A stretch of DNA of 34,112 nt from the NCBI GenBank assembly GCA_944384255.1, contig CALWSS010000064.1, forward strand, positions 1-34,112. Reading direction: 5' to 3'. The notes under the pieces are model-generated. The model searched no databases, had not been told where the DNA came from, and saw only the letters and a list, made by a program, of their open reading frames with translations. Shown here piece by piece: positions 7,448 through 14,494 of this stretch. The stretch is from an uncultured Clostridia bacterium (GTDB lineage Bacteria; Bacillota; Clostridia; Lachnospirales; Anaerotignaceae). Position numbers and translations under genes: made by a program. How positions within the stretch are numbered: position 1 is the stretch's first letter; every line of letters starts with the position of its first letter.

Positions 7448-8668
7448 ATGGGACAGTTAGACGGAGTAAAAGTTGTTGAACTTGCTACATTTATTGCCGC
7501 TCCTTCATGTGCAAGAATTCTCGCAAGCTACGGTGCAGACGTTATTAAAGTAGAGGCTCCAAGAGGCGACGACCTTCGTACAGCCGCAAGACAGTATTAT
7601 TATCCGGCTCCAGAAGGTGACGAAGACCTTGGTATGAACGTACAGAACTTCAATAAAAAGGATTTAGCTATCAACCTTAAGGACCCTAAAGGTATGGAAG
7701 CTTTCTTAAAACTTCTTGAGACAGCTGATGTATTTATTACAAACAACAGAGTTAAATCCCTTGTTAAAATGGGACTTGACTATGACACATTACATAAAAA
7801 ATTCCCAAGACTTATCCATGCTTCTATTCTTGGTTACGGTGAGGAAGGCCCTCTTAAAGATAAACCAGGTTTTGACTATACAGCATACTTTGCAAGAGGC
7901 GGTATAGCTAACTCACTTATGGAAAAAGGCACATCACCATGTAACGCAGCTTCTGGCTTTGGTGATAACTATGCCGGTATAGCTCTTTCTTCAGGTATCT
8001 GTGCAGCTCTTTACAGACAGGCTAAAACAGGTGAAGGCGAAAGAGTTACAGTAGGTCTTTTTGATACAGCTATCTATGGCCTTAACTGGTTACTTGGACC
8101 TGTAAACTTCGGCAGTGAGCTTCCAATGACAAGAAAGCACACAAACAGCGCTACATGTACTACATACAAAACAAAAGACGGCAGATGGATTCAGCTTGCT
8201 GTTATTCAGTACATGAAATCTATCGAAACTCTTGCTAACGCTCTTGAAATACCTGAAATCCTTCAGGATGAGAGATTCAACCAGTACGAAAACATGCTTC
8301 AGCACATTGAAGAACTTGTTGACGTTATCGAAGTTGCATTTGCTAAAAAGACACTTGCTGAGTGGCAGGATATTCTTACAAAAGCTGATGTTCCTTTTGA
8401 AACAGTTCAGACAATGGATGAAATTGCAAACGACCCACAGGCTTGGGCAAACGATTATATATTCAAAAAACCAGGCCCTGGCGGAAAAGATGTATACTAT
8501 GTAAGAACACCTATCGTATTTACAGAGCAGCCTGCTGTTAAAGAAGAAAGCGGCAGAGGCCGTTCTCCAAAACTTGGTGAGGACTCAGTTGAAATTCTTA
8601 AATCAATTGGATACGATGATGCTACAATTGACGAATTAAAAGCAAGCGGTGTTATTGTTGAGAACTGA
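7448..8668 (+). CDS. Family III CoA-transferase (CaiB/BaiF; HadA/FldA-like)
   Basis: A 406-aa cytosolic enzyme that moves CoA between carboxylic acids. Over its whole length it resembles the 2-hydroxyacid branch used in amino-acid fermentation (FldA cinnamoyl-CoA:phenyllactate, HadA 2-hydroxyisocaproate) and CaiB. The N-terminal GVKVVELATFIAAPSCAR, the GADVIKVEAPRGDDLR CoA-binding segment and GYGEEGPLKDKPGFDYTAYFARGG are visible; the catalytic Asp is expected at Asp143 in GFDYTAY. The start is ATG 7448, with AAAGGAGAA upstream; an in-frame start at 7361 has no ribosome site. Codons are rich in CTT, AAC, TAC and AGA, unlike adjacent genes, suggesting high expression. No 2-hydroxyacyl-CoA dehydratase or activator gene is nearby, so the acid substrate is open. 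Confidence 0.9.
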   Translation: MGQLDGVKVVELATFIAAPSCARILASYGADVIKVEAPRGDDLRTAARQYYYPAPEGDEDLGMNVQNFNKKDLAINLKDPKGMEAFLKLLETADVFITNNRVKSLVKMGLDYDTLHKKFPRLIHASILGYGEEGPLKDKPGFDYTAYFARGGIANSLMEKGTSPCNAASGFGDNYAGIALSSGICAALYRQAKTGEGERVTVGLFDTAIYGLNWLLGPVNFGSELPMTRKHTNSATCTTYKTKDGRWIQLAVIQYMKSIETLANALEIPEILQDERFNQYENMLQHIEELVDVIEVAFAKKTLAEWQDILTKADVPFETVQTMDEIANDPQAWANDYIFKKPGPGGKDVYYVRTPIVFTEQPAVKEESGRGRSPKLGEDSVEILKSIGYDDATIDELKASGVIVEN

Positions 8669-8684
8669 TTCTAATTCGATTTCT

Positions 8685-8714
8685 AACCGGACGGATTTGC
8701 CGTCCGGTTTTTTT
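8685..8714 (+). terminator. Strong rho-independent terminator
   Basis: AACCGGACGG and CCGTCCGGTT form a perfect 10-bp stem with loop ATTTG, followed by seven T. It begins 16 nt after the CoA-transferase stop. Confidence 0.95.
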
Positions 8715-8785
8715 GTGCCTGAAACAGCTTTTTTCATATTATAACTTTAAATAAATCCTCAGCCGGTTTAAATATATTAAAAACG

Positions 8786-8856
8786 GTTATAAAAGAGTTA
8801 TAAAGAAGTTCTAAAGAAGTTATAAAAGAGTTCTAAAGAAGTTCTAAGAAAGTAAA
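8786..8856 (+). repeat. Short tandem array C (GTTMTAAAGAA units)
   Basis: Units begin GTTAT or GTTCT at 8786, 8797, 8808, 8819, 8830 and 8841, with a decayed GTAAA at 8852, an exact 11-bp period throughout. Each unit carries an A-rich tail (AAAAGA, AAAGAA). It lies between the CoA-transferase terminator and the antiporter gene and is the most regular member of the family. Confidence 0.85.
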
Positions 8857-8947
8857 ATAAGCAAATTTTTGTTATATTCCCGGCATAGACGAACTATATT
8901 ATATTATCCCGGTTTGGACATGAAATAATTATTTCGGAGGCTGTGAA

Positions 8948-9901
8948 ATGGATAATATTATAGTATATGTTTTGTTTGCTGTGGGATTAGTTCTTATAGT
9001 TAAGGGCGGAGACTTGTTTGTTGATGCTTCTTCTGAAGTGGCAAAACTTTTAGGTGTGCCGGAATTTATAATAGGCGCCACTATTGTAAGCTTTGCTACT
9101 ACAATGCCGGAGCTTATAGTTTCCGTTCTGGCATCTTTAGACGGACGCCTTGATATGGCTGTTGGTAATGCCATAGGCTCAGTTACGGCAAATACCGGCC
9201 TTATAATGGCTCTTTCAATTATTTTTATGCCGTCAAGGGTTGAACGAAGAATGTATGCACCTAAAAGCTTTATGCTCCTTTGTGCTGTAGTTTCACTGTG
9301 GCTTTTATGTGCCAAAGGCACGCTTTATGCCAAAAGTGCCGTTGTACTTTTTGTAATTCTTGGTCTGTACATAACAGAAAATATCCAAAGCGGAAAACGT
9401 AAAATGATTAAAACAACAGGATATATTTCAAAAAGAGGCCTTGTTTGGCAGATGCTGTATTTTGTAATAGGTGCCGCTGCTGTTGTAATGGGCTCAAGAC
9501 TTTTGGTTGATAACGGCTGTATTATAGCCCGGCTTTTAAAAGTACCGGAAAACGTAATAGCCATTACAATGGTGGCTATAGGCACATCCCTTCCTGAATT
9601 GGTAACGGCTGTAACTGCCATATCCAAAAAAGAGGCGTCTTTAACAGCCGGTAATATTATAGGTGCCAATATTATTGATACAGCACTTATACTGCCGGTA
9701 TGTGCTCTTTTAAGAGGCGGAAGCTTTGCAATTAGTCCTCATACAATACTTTTGGATATACCGGCATGCTTGGCAGTTGTGTTAATAGGTATACTGCCTA
9801 TGATTATAACGGGTAAATTTAAGCGTATTCAGGGTTTTGCACTTATGGCGGTATATTTAATATATATTTATATAGCCTGCTTTATAAGCCCTTTAAATTA
9901 G
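8948..9901 (+). CDS. CaCA family Ca2+/Na+ antiporter (YrbG-like)
   Basis: A 317-aa membrane protein with about ten hydrophobic helices and the two inverted alpha repeats of cation/Ca2+ exchangers. The first repeat contains ATIVSFATTMPELIVS...GNAIGSVTANT (about 45-85); the second contains AIGTSLPELVTA...GNIIGANIIDTA (about 215-260). The acidic ion-binding Glu in each PEL motif is present. In the first repeat the usual G-T-S-L-P-E is F-A-T-T-M-P-E and S-N-I-F-N is S-V-T-A-N, a mild divergence. GGAGG lies 7 nt before the ATG. It is monocistronic. The ion actually exchanged is not set by sequence. Confidence 0.9.
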   Translation: MDNIIVYVLFAVGLVLIVKGGDLFVDASSEVAKLLGVPEFIIGATIVSFATTMPELIVSVLASLDGRLDMAVGNAIGSVTANTGLIMALSIIFMPSRVERRMYAPKSFMLLCAVVSLWLLCAKGTLYAKSAVVLFVILGLYITENIQSGKRKMIKTTGYISKRGLVWQMLYFVIGAAAVVMGSRLLVDNGCIIARLLKVPENVIAITMVAIGTSLPELVTAVTAISKKEASLTAGNIIGANIIDTALILPVCALLRGGSFAISPHTILLDIPACLAVVLIGILPMIITGKFKRIQGFALMAVYLIYIYIACFISPLN

Positions 9902-9916
9902 ATAATTTTAAGTATT

Positions 9917-9957
9917 AAAAAACCGCTCACTTTAAATTTTAAGTGAACGGTTTTTTG
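9917..9957. terminator. Bidirectional terminator
   Basis: AAAACCGCTCACTT pairs with AAGTGAACGGTTTT (one mismatch) around an AT loop, with T6 on the plus side and an A run giving T's on the minus side. It is placed between the converging antiporter and LTA-synthase-like genes. Confidence 0.88.
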
Positions 9958-9968
9958 TATTATTGTCT

Positions 9969-12089
9969 CTATTCAATATAATAAAAACTGTCTGTATCTT
10001 CGTTGCCTCTGTCAAAAAGACTGTAGTAATTAAGATATGTGTATTCCTTTACAAGTTCCTGCTGATACGGTGTAAGGGCACTTTCATTATCACGTTCGGT
10101 AACATTTCCGTCTTTATCTATAATGGCTATGTTTGTAAAAACAGGAAGCTCACTTCTAAGCTCGCTTAAGAACTGCTGATAGCCTGTAAGCGGTATGCCG
10201 GCTACTTCTGCCGTTAAAACACCTAAGTAATTGGAACTTATACGTATGTCGTCTGCTTCCGGTATGTCGTAGTTAGCCCATATAAAAAACGGTGTTGTGT
10301 ACTGCATTAAAACTTCCTCAGTAGTACGCTTATCAAGTGTTTTGCCGTAAAGATGTGTATAAAATTTCTGGCCTAAAGGCGGCTGATGGTCGCCGAAAAA
10401 TACTATAAGTGTAGGCTCATCAACATTGCTGTAGTGCTCTATAAGCTCTTTAATAGCATCGTCGCTTTCACGTATTAAAGAAAAGTACTGCTCAGCCGTA
10501 GTTGTTTTGGAAAGCACAGCACAGTTGTCAACTGGTGTTACATGGTATTTCTGTCCGGCCCAAGGCTTGTCGTAAGCGCTGTGGTTCTGCATTGTAACAT
10601 TAAATATAAACTGTGGATTGTCGGCATTATCTGTAATGTCGAATATTGTTTTAAAATCAAAAGAATCGCTTATGTATTTTCTGATTATTTCCTCGTTTTC
10701 CAAGTCTTCGGAGAAAATCTGGTTGTCAAATTTAAAACTGCTGTATACATCAGGCCTGTTCCAGCCGGAAGCTAAGTACGGATGAAAAGCCGTTGTTTCG
10801 TAGCCCTGTGATTTCATCTGCTGAACAAGGCTCGGGGCATTGTCTTTAATATAAAGCTGATAAGCCACAGTGCCTTCCGGCAGGAATGAAAGGGAATTTC
10901 CCGTAAGGTATTCATATTCCACATTAGCCGTTCCACCGCCTGTAACAGGTGAGTACATTCTGCCTTTTATTGTGTTTTCTTTTAATGAATGGAAAAACGG
11001 TGCCGGGTCTTCTGAAAGAGAGAGGTTTTCAAACTCGGCAAAGTCATCAAAAGATTCGCTCATAATGGCAATAATGTTAACCGGTTTTGTGCCGTCTTCT
11101 GTTCTGAAAGCGGCAAAACCGTCGGATAAGTTGGAACCGTTTGATGTAATATTTGTCTGTATGTCCTTAATGGCATCTAAACTGTAGTCAGTGGGCTCAG
11201 ATACATGGCTGTATCTTAAGGCCGTAGTAAAGTTAAGTATAAACCCGTTGGCTTGTGTTTTCCACTGCTGGGCATATATGCCAATAGCAGGAAGCATAGG
11301 TGTAAAGAAAAATACTATTGTATAAATAAATGAAACTGCTAAAGCCGGTATATATAATTTCTTTTTAATACGTATACGGCTGTTGCCGCTGCAACGGTAT
11401 GTGCCAAGAACCTGAAGCACAAATGCCGAGCAGGCAAGAAGCACATCTTTATCCGGTGTAAAATCGAAATTGCCGGAAACATTAAGAGCAGTACGTAGTG
11501 TTATTACATCACAAGGGAATATAACCGTTCCCCTGAATGTAAGTACATAGTGGTTTATAATACCTATTGCCGTAAATATTAAGGCCGCTATTATAACAGC
11601 TGCTGTAAAGCGTCTCACGGCAATAAGTGCAACAATGTATACCATGTAATACCATATAAGGTTAAGGAATATCTGATCCGGTGTAAGGTCGTTTAGTATT
11701 GCATTGCCGTTTAAAAACTCCACAATATAAAATGAAACTAAAGGCATTAAAGCGAAGAATAAAATGTTTATGGCCTTTTTTGCATTGCCCTCAACAGAAA
11801 AGTATGCCGGGTATGCCAGTATTACGGCAAAAAGCGCTGAGTATGTACAGGCTTGTTCATTATCAGCTTTTATAAACAGTTTAAAGAACAAAAACATAAC
11901 TAAGCCTATGGCTAATGCTATGGTTGTCCTTTTGCGTGAAAACTGAAAAGAACGCCCTATGGAGTTAAATATTCCACGGTAGTCTATATTTTTAATATAG
12001 CCCAGCACTCTAAGGCGTTTTTTAATCTTTTCTTTTCCTGCAATTACTCCGTTACTGTTTTTGCGAGAAATATTTTCAATTGTATCCAT
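9969..12089 (-). CDS. LTA synthase-like phosphoglycerol transferase (sulfatase fold)
   Basis: A 706-aa membrane-anchored enzyme. The N-terminal half (about 55-275) has several transmembrane helices and the C-terminal half (about 335-640) is an extracellular alkaline-phosphatase/sulfatase domain. LtaS-type residues are present: Glu345 in IMSESF (metal), nucleophile Thr387 in GGGTANVEYEYLTG, MQNHSAYDKP, and the GDHQPPLG metal motif. Such enzymes polymerise glycerol-phosphate from phosphatidylglycerol, or modify surface glycans. The family length is ~600-650 aa; a ~50-aa charged N-terminal cytoplasmic extension accounts for part of the excess. GAGG lies 9 nt before the ATG. It is monocistronic, divergent from the lrg cluster. 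It could be a phosphoglycerol transferase other than the main LTA polymerase. Confidence 0.88.
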   Translation of the reverse strand: MDTIENISRKNSNGVIAGKEKIKKRLRVLGYIKNIDYRGIFNSIGRSFQFSRKRTTIALAIGLVMFLFFKLFIKADNEQACTYSALFAVILAYPAYFSVEGNAKKAINILFFALMPLVSFYIVEFLNGNAILNDLTPDQIFLNLIWYYMVYIVALIAVRRFTAAVIIAALIFTAIGIINHYVLTFRGTVIFPCDVITLRTALNVSGNFDFTPDKDVLLACSAFVLQVLGTYRCSGNSRIRIKKKLYIPALAVSFIYTIVFFFTPMLPAIGIYAQQWKTQANGFILNFTTALRYSHVSEPTDYSLDAIKDIQTNITSNGSNLSDGFAAFRTEDGTKPVNIIAIMSESFDDFAEFENLSLSEDPAPFFHSLKENTIKGRMYSPVTGGGTANVEYEYLTGNSLSFLPEGTVAYQLYIKDNAPSLVQQMKSQGYETTAFHPYLASGWNRPDVYSSFKFDNQIFSEDLENEEIIRKYISDSFDFKTIFDITDNADNPQFIFNVTMQNHSAYDKPWAGQKYHVTPVDNCAVLSKTTTAEQYFSLIRESDDAIKELIEHYSNVDEPTLIVFFGDHQPPLGQKFYTHLYGKTLDKRTTEEVLMQYTTPFFIWANYDIPEADDIRISSNYLGVLTAEVAGIPLTGYQQFLSELRSELPVFTNIAIIDKDGNVTERDNESALTPYQQELVKEYTYLNYYSLFDRGNEDTDSFYYIE

Positions 12090-12319
12090 TTTAAATACCT
12101 CATTAATTAAAAAAATTGCTTTCTGGATATCAAAAACAATATATGCTTACATGCATCATTTTAATCTAATTTTAACATAAAATAAATAGTTTTTTTATTA
12201 AAGTTTATTTAAGTTAATGATTTAGCAATAATTACTATGGATTTTTAATAAAAATACAACTGTTTTCAATTCGTGTCAATGTTTTTTGTAAAATCAAATG
12301 TGTATTTTTTGTAAACATG
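12090..12319. other. Divergent spacer upstream of the LTA-synthase-like gene
   Basis: AT-rich intergenic DNA, about 230 nt before the lrg promoter. No gene and no convincing minus-strand promoter could be fixed. A near-palindrome ATGCTTACATGCAT lies at about 12143-12156. Confidence 0.4.
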
Positions 12320-12348
12320 TTGACAAAGGTATTTGGTGGTAATATAAT
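12320..12348 (+). promoter_or_regulatory. Consensus sigma-A promoter of the gntR-lrgAB operon
   Basis: Perfect TTGACA (12320-12325), 17-nt spacer, perfect TATAAT (12343-12348). Transcription should start near 12355, exactly at the start of the inverted-repeat operator. A promoter this strong implies tight repression. Confidence 0.9.
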
Positions 12349-12354
12349 CACTAA

Positions 12355-12369
12355 ATTGGTAACACCAAT
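12355..12369 (+). promoter_or_regulatory. Operator: ATTGGT-N3-ACCAAT (PdhR/FCD-GntR type)
   Basis: A perfect inverted repeat, ATTGGT-AAC-ACCAAT, lies 7 nt downstream of the -10. It matches the known PdhR operator form (AATTGGTnnnACCAATT) and the general TGGT-N-ACCA rule for FadR-subfamily GntR regulators. Three direct TGGTTA half-site-like copies follow at 12384, 12393 and 12403. The position over the transcription start suggests autorepression by the adjacent regulator. Confidence 0.8.
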
Positions 12370-12419
12370 ATTGTTTTTTTTAATGGTTAAATTGGTTATG
12401 AATGGTTATGTGATGTATT

Positions 12420-13115
12420 TTGAGTGATTTAAAAAATCAAAAGTCCTATGAAAAAGTTATTGATTATGTTAAAGACAACATAACAAAGGGGTATTTTAAA
12501 ATAGGCAGCAGGCTTCCGGCGGAAAGGGATTTGGCCATTAAACTTAATGTAGGCCGCTATACCGTAAGGGAGGCAATGCGTGTTATGGAAAACATGGGCA
12601 TTGTTATAAGCCGCAGAGGAGACGGGAATTATATATCCGGCAATTTCAGCCAAAGCCTTTTAAGGTATGTATCAATGTATATACTTTTAAAAAAGCCAAG
12701 CTTTTCGGATATAAATTCCATAAGACGTGGTCTTGAAAGCGAAGCCCTTGTGTCATTTACGCTTAATGCCGGCAGGTACGACGTTGAAAAGCTTTATTTA
12801 TGTGTTGAAGGTATGAAAGAAAGTTCAAATGAGCAAAGTGCCCATTGGGACAACATGTTTCATGAGTATATAACGGGTTTTTCAAAAAACAGCATACTGT
12901 CAGACTTTGTTTCCGTAATGTCTGAAGCAGTTGAAAAGAATATAGGCTCACTTTGGACCGATATTTCATACGAAAATAAGGCTGCTGTTTTACGCTGCCA
13001 TACAGAAATACTCAGGGCCGTTGAAAAAGGCAATGTTTCAGGTGCCTTAAAGGCCTTAAGTCTTCATTATGACATAGTTGAAAATATATTTAAAGACAGG
13101 GAGGATGTAATGTGA
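12420..13115 (+). CDS. GntR-family (FadR/FCD) transcriptional regulator
   Basis: A 231-aa DNA-binding regulator. The N-terminal winged helix (about 9-72) has the GntR pattern ...YFKIGSRLPAERDLA...VGRYTVREAMRVMENMGIV. The C-terminal all-helical region (about 85-225) fits an FCD ligand-binding domain, with candidate metal/ligand residues His148, His195 and His217. The TTG start at 12420 has no clear ribosome site. A 9-codon ORF (ATG 12398 to TGA 12427) overlaps it, so translation may be coupled; a downstream start would cut the winged helix. It overlaps lrgA by 4 nt, with a PdhR-like operator upstream. It probably senses a small organic acid and controls itself and lrgAB; pyruvate is a plausible inducer by analogy only. 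Confidence 0.9.
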   Translation: MSDLKNQKSYEKVIDYVKDNITKGYFKIGSRLPAERDLAIKLNVGRYTVREAMRVMENMGIVISRRGDGNYISGNFSQSLLRYVSMYILLKKPSFSDINSIRRGLESEALVSFTLNAGRYDVEKLYLCVEGMKESSNEQSAHWDNMFHEYITGFSKNSILSDFVSVMSEAVEKNIGSLWTDISYENKAAVLRCHTEILRAVEKGNVSGALKALSLHYDIVENIFKDREDVM

Positions 13116-13471
13116 AGTACTTAAATCAGATAGCCATAATTTTTGGTGTATCGTTTGTTGGGGAAATGGTATACAGGTTTTTGGGCCTGCCTATACCGGC
13201 AAGTATATACGGTTTAATAATAATGATGATACTGCTTGAAACTAAGTTAGTTAAGTTTGAGCAGATAAAAGATGCAGGATCTTTTATGCTCAATATTATG
13301 ATAGTTACTTTTGTGCCTTCAACTGTAGGTGTTATGACAGCTATTGAGGACCTTAAATCATTCCTTATACCTATACTTATAGTTTTGTTTGTTGTAACTG
13401 TAATTGTAATGGTTGTAACAGGAAGGGTTTCACAGTTTGTAATTGAAAGAAGGTGTGGCAAAGATGAATGA
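13112..13471 (+). CDS. lrgA: LrgA/CidA family membrane protein
   Basis: A 119-aa protein with four hydrophobic helices: ~5-22, ~28-45, ~60-78 and ~85-107. It has the family motif G-L-P-I-P-A-S-I-Y-G in the first loop and FVPSTVGVM in the third helix. LrgA/CidA proteins were first described as holin-like modulators of murein hydrolases; with LrgB they form pyruvate transport systems in several Firmicutes. The GTG start overlaps the regulator's stop (ATGTGA) with GGGAGG upstream, and its 3' end overlaps lrgB by 8 nt, so the three genes are one transcription and translation unit. Confidence 0.92.
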   Translation: MKYLNQIAIIFGVSFVGEMVYRFLGLPIPASIYGLIIMMILLETKLVKFEQIKDAGSFMLNIMIVTFVPSTVGVMTAIEDLKSFLIPILIVLFVVTVIVMVVTGRVSQFVIERRCGKDE

Positions 13472-14156
13472 GTTATTTACAGAGTCAACATATTTCGGTT
13501 TCTTTTTAAGTCTTTTTGCATATTATATAGGTGTTCTTATTAATAAAAAATTTAAGTCGCCTATATTTAATCCGCTTCTTATATCTGCAATACTTATTAT
13601 AGCTTTTCTTGCTTTGGCTCATATAGATTATGAAACATATAATGCAGGAGGTCAGTATCTTACATATTTCCTTACACCGGCTACAGTTTGTTATGCTGTT
13701 CCGCTTCATCAGGAAATGCAGAAGATTAAGGAAAACAAATTGGCAATAGCTGTAGGTGTTGTTACAGGTGCCGTTACAAGTATGCTTTGTGTTCTTGTTG
13801 TTGCCCTTATATTTGAGCTTACACACGAACAGTACGTTACACTTCTTCCAAAATCAATAACAAGTGCTTTCGGATACGGTATAAGTGAGGAGTTAGGCGG
13901 TATTTCTTCCATAACAGTACCGGTTATAATACTTACAGGTGTTGTTGGCAATGTTTTCGGCCAGAGTATATGCCGTATAGCAGGCATAAGAAACAGAATA
14001 GCCGTGGGTCTTGCTTTCGGTTCTTCGTCCCATGCTTTAGGTACTGTAAAAGCTCTTGAAATAGGTGAGCTTGAAGGTGCCATGAGCTCAATTTCCGTTG
14101 CAATTTCAGGTATATTTACCGTGCTTGTGGCTTCGTTTTTTGCAGGGCTTTATTAA
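13464..14156 (+). CDS. lrgB: LrgB family membrane protein
   Basis: A 230-aa polytopic membrane protein of the LrgB/CidB/YohK family, partner of LrgA. Typical segments are FNPLLISA, TPATVCYAVPLHQEMQKIK, the LPKSITSAFGYGISEELGG core and GLAFGSSSHALGTVKALE near the C-terminus. The start is ATG 13464, with AAAGAAGGTG about 9 nt upstream; an upstream TTG at 13443 is unlikely. The 8-nt overlap with lrgA suggests coupled translation. A strong hairpin terminator follows. The expected role is pyruvate or short-acid transport, or control of autolysis. Confidence 0.93.
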   Translation: MNELFTESTYFGFFLSLFAYYIGVLINKKFKSPIFNPLLISAILIIAFLALAHIDYETYNAGGQYLTYFLTPATVCYAVPLHQEMQKIKENKLAIAVGVVTGAVTSMLCVLVVALIFELTHEQYVTLLPKSITSAFGYGISEELGGISSITVPVIILTGVVGNVFGQSICRIAGIRNRIAVGLAFGSSSHALGTVKALEIGELEGAMSSISVAISGIFTVLVASFFAGLY

Positions 14157-14179
14157 AATAAAATATTTGAAACAAATTA

Positions 14180-14207
14180 AAGCGCCGGATTTTTCCGGCG
14201 TTTTTTT
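14180..14207 (+). terminator. Rho-independent terminator of lrgAB
   Basis: CGCCGGA (14183-14189) and TCCGGCG (14194-14200) form a perfect stem with a T4 loop, then T7. Its T-tract leads directly into array D. Confidence 0.93.
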
Positions 14208-14290
14208 CTAACCTTTTTCTAACCTTTTTCCTAACTTTTTCTAACTCTTTTCTAACTTTTCCAACTTTTCTAACTTTCTATAACTTTTTT
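14208..14290 (-). repeat. Short tandem array D (CTAACTTTTT units)
   Basis: About eight to nine units. CTAAC starts at 14208, 14219, 14231, 14241 and 14252, then CCAAC at 14261, CTAAC at 14270 and a variant CTATAAC at 14278. Spacings are 9-12 bp with T-rich filler. It reads GTTAGAAAA on the minus strand, the same orientation as array B. It lies between the lrgAB terminator and the M18 peptidase promoter. Confidence 0.85.
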
Positions 14291-14399
14291 ACTTTTTCTG
14301 TTTTTCCTTCTGCCATTTATTCTAAATTTTTACATCCAAAAAACACTAATGTCTTTTACTGATGTTTTTGTAATGTTTAAGCGCTGTTAAGCATAGTTG

Positions 14400-14428
14400 T
14401 TGTAAATATGGCTTTGTTGTTTTATAAT
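14400..14428 (+). promoter_or_regulatory. Promoter of the M18 peptidase gene
   Basis: TTGTAA (14400-14405), 17-nt spacer, perfect TATAAT (14423-14428). The leader is about 60 nt to the ATG at 14495. Confidence 0.75.
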
Positions 14429-14494
14429 AGGCTTTAATATGCGGATTTTTGTAGTTTTATGTATTAAAAAAGCATATAACGGAGGTGTTTTATT

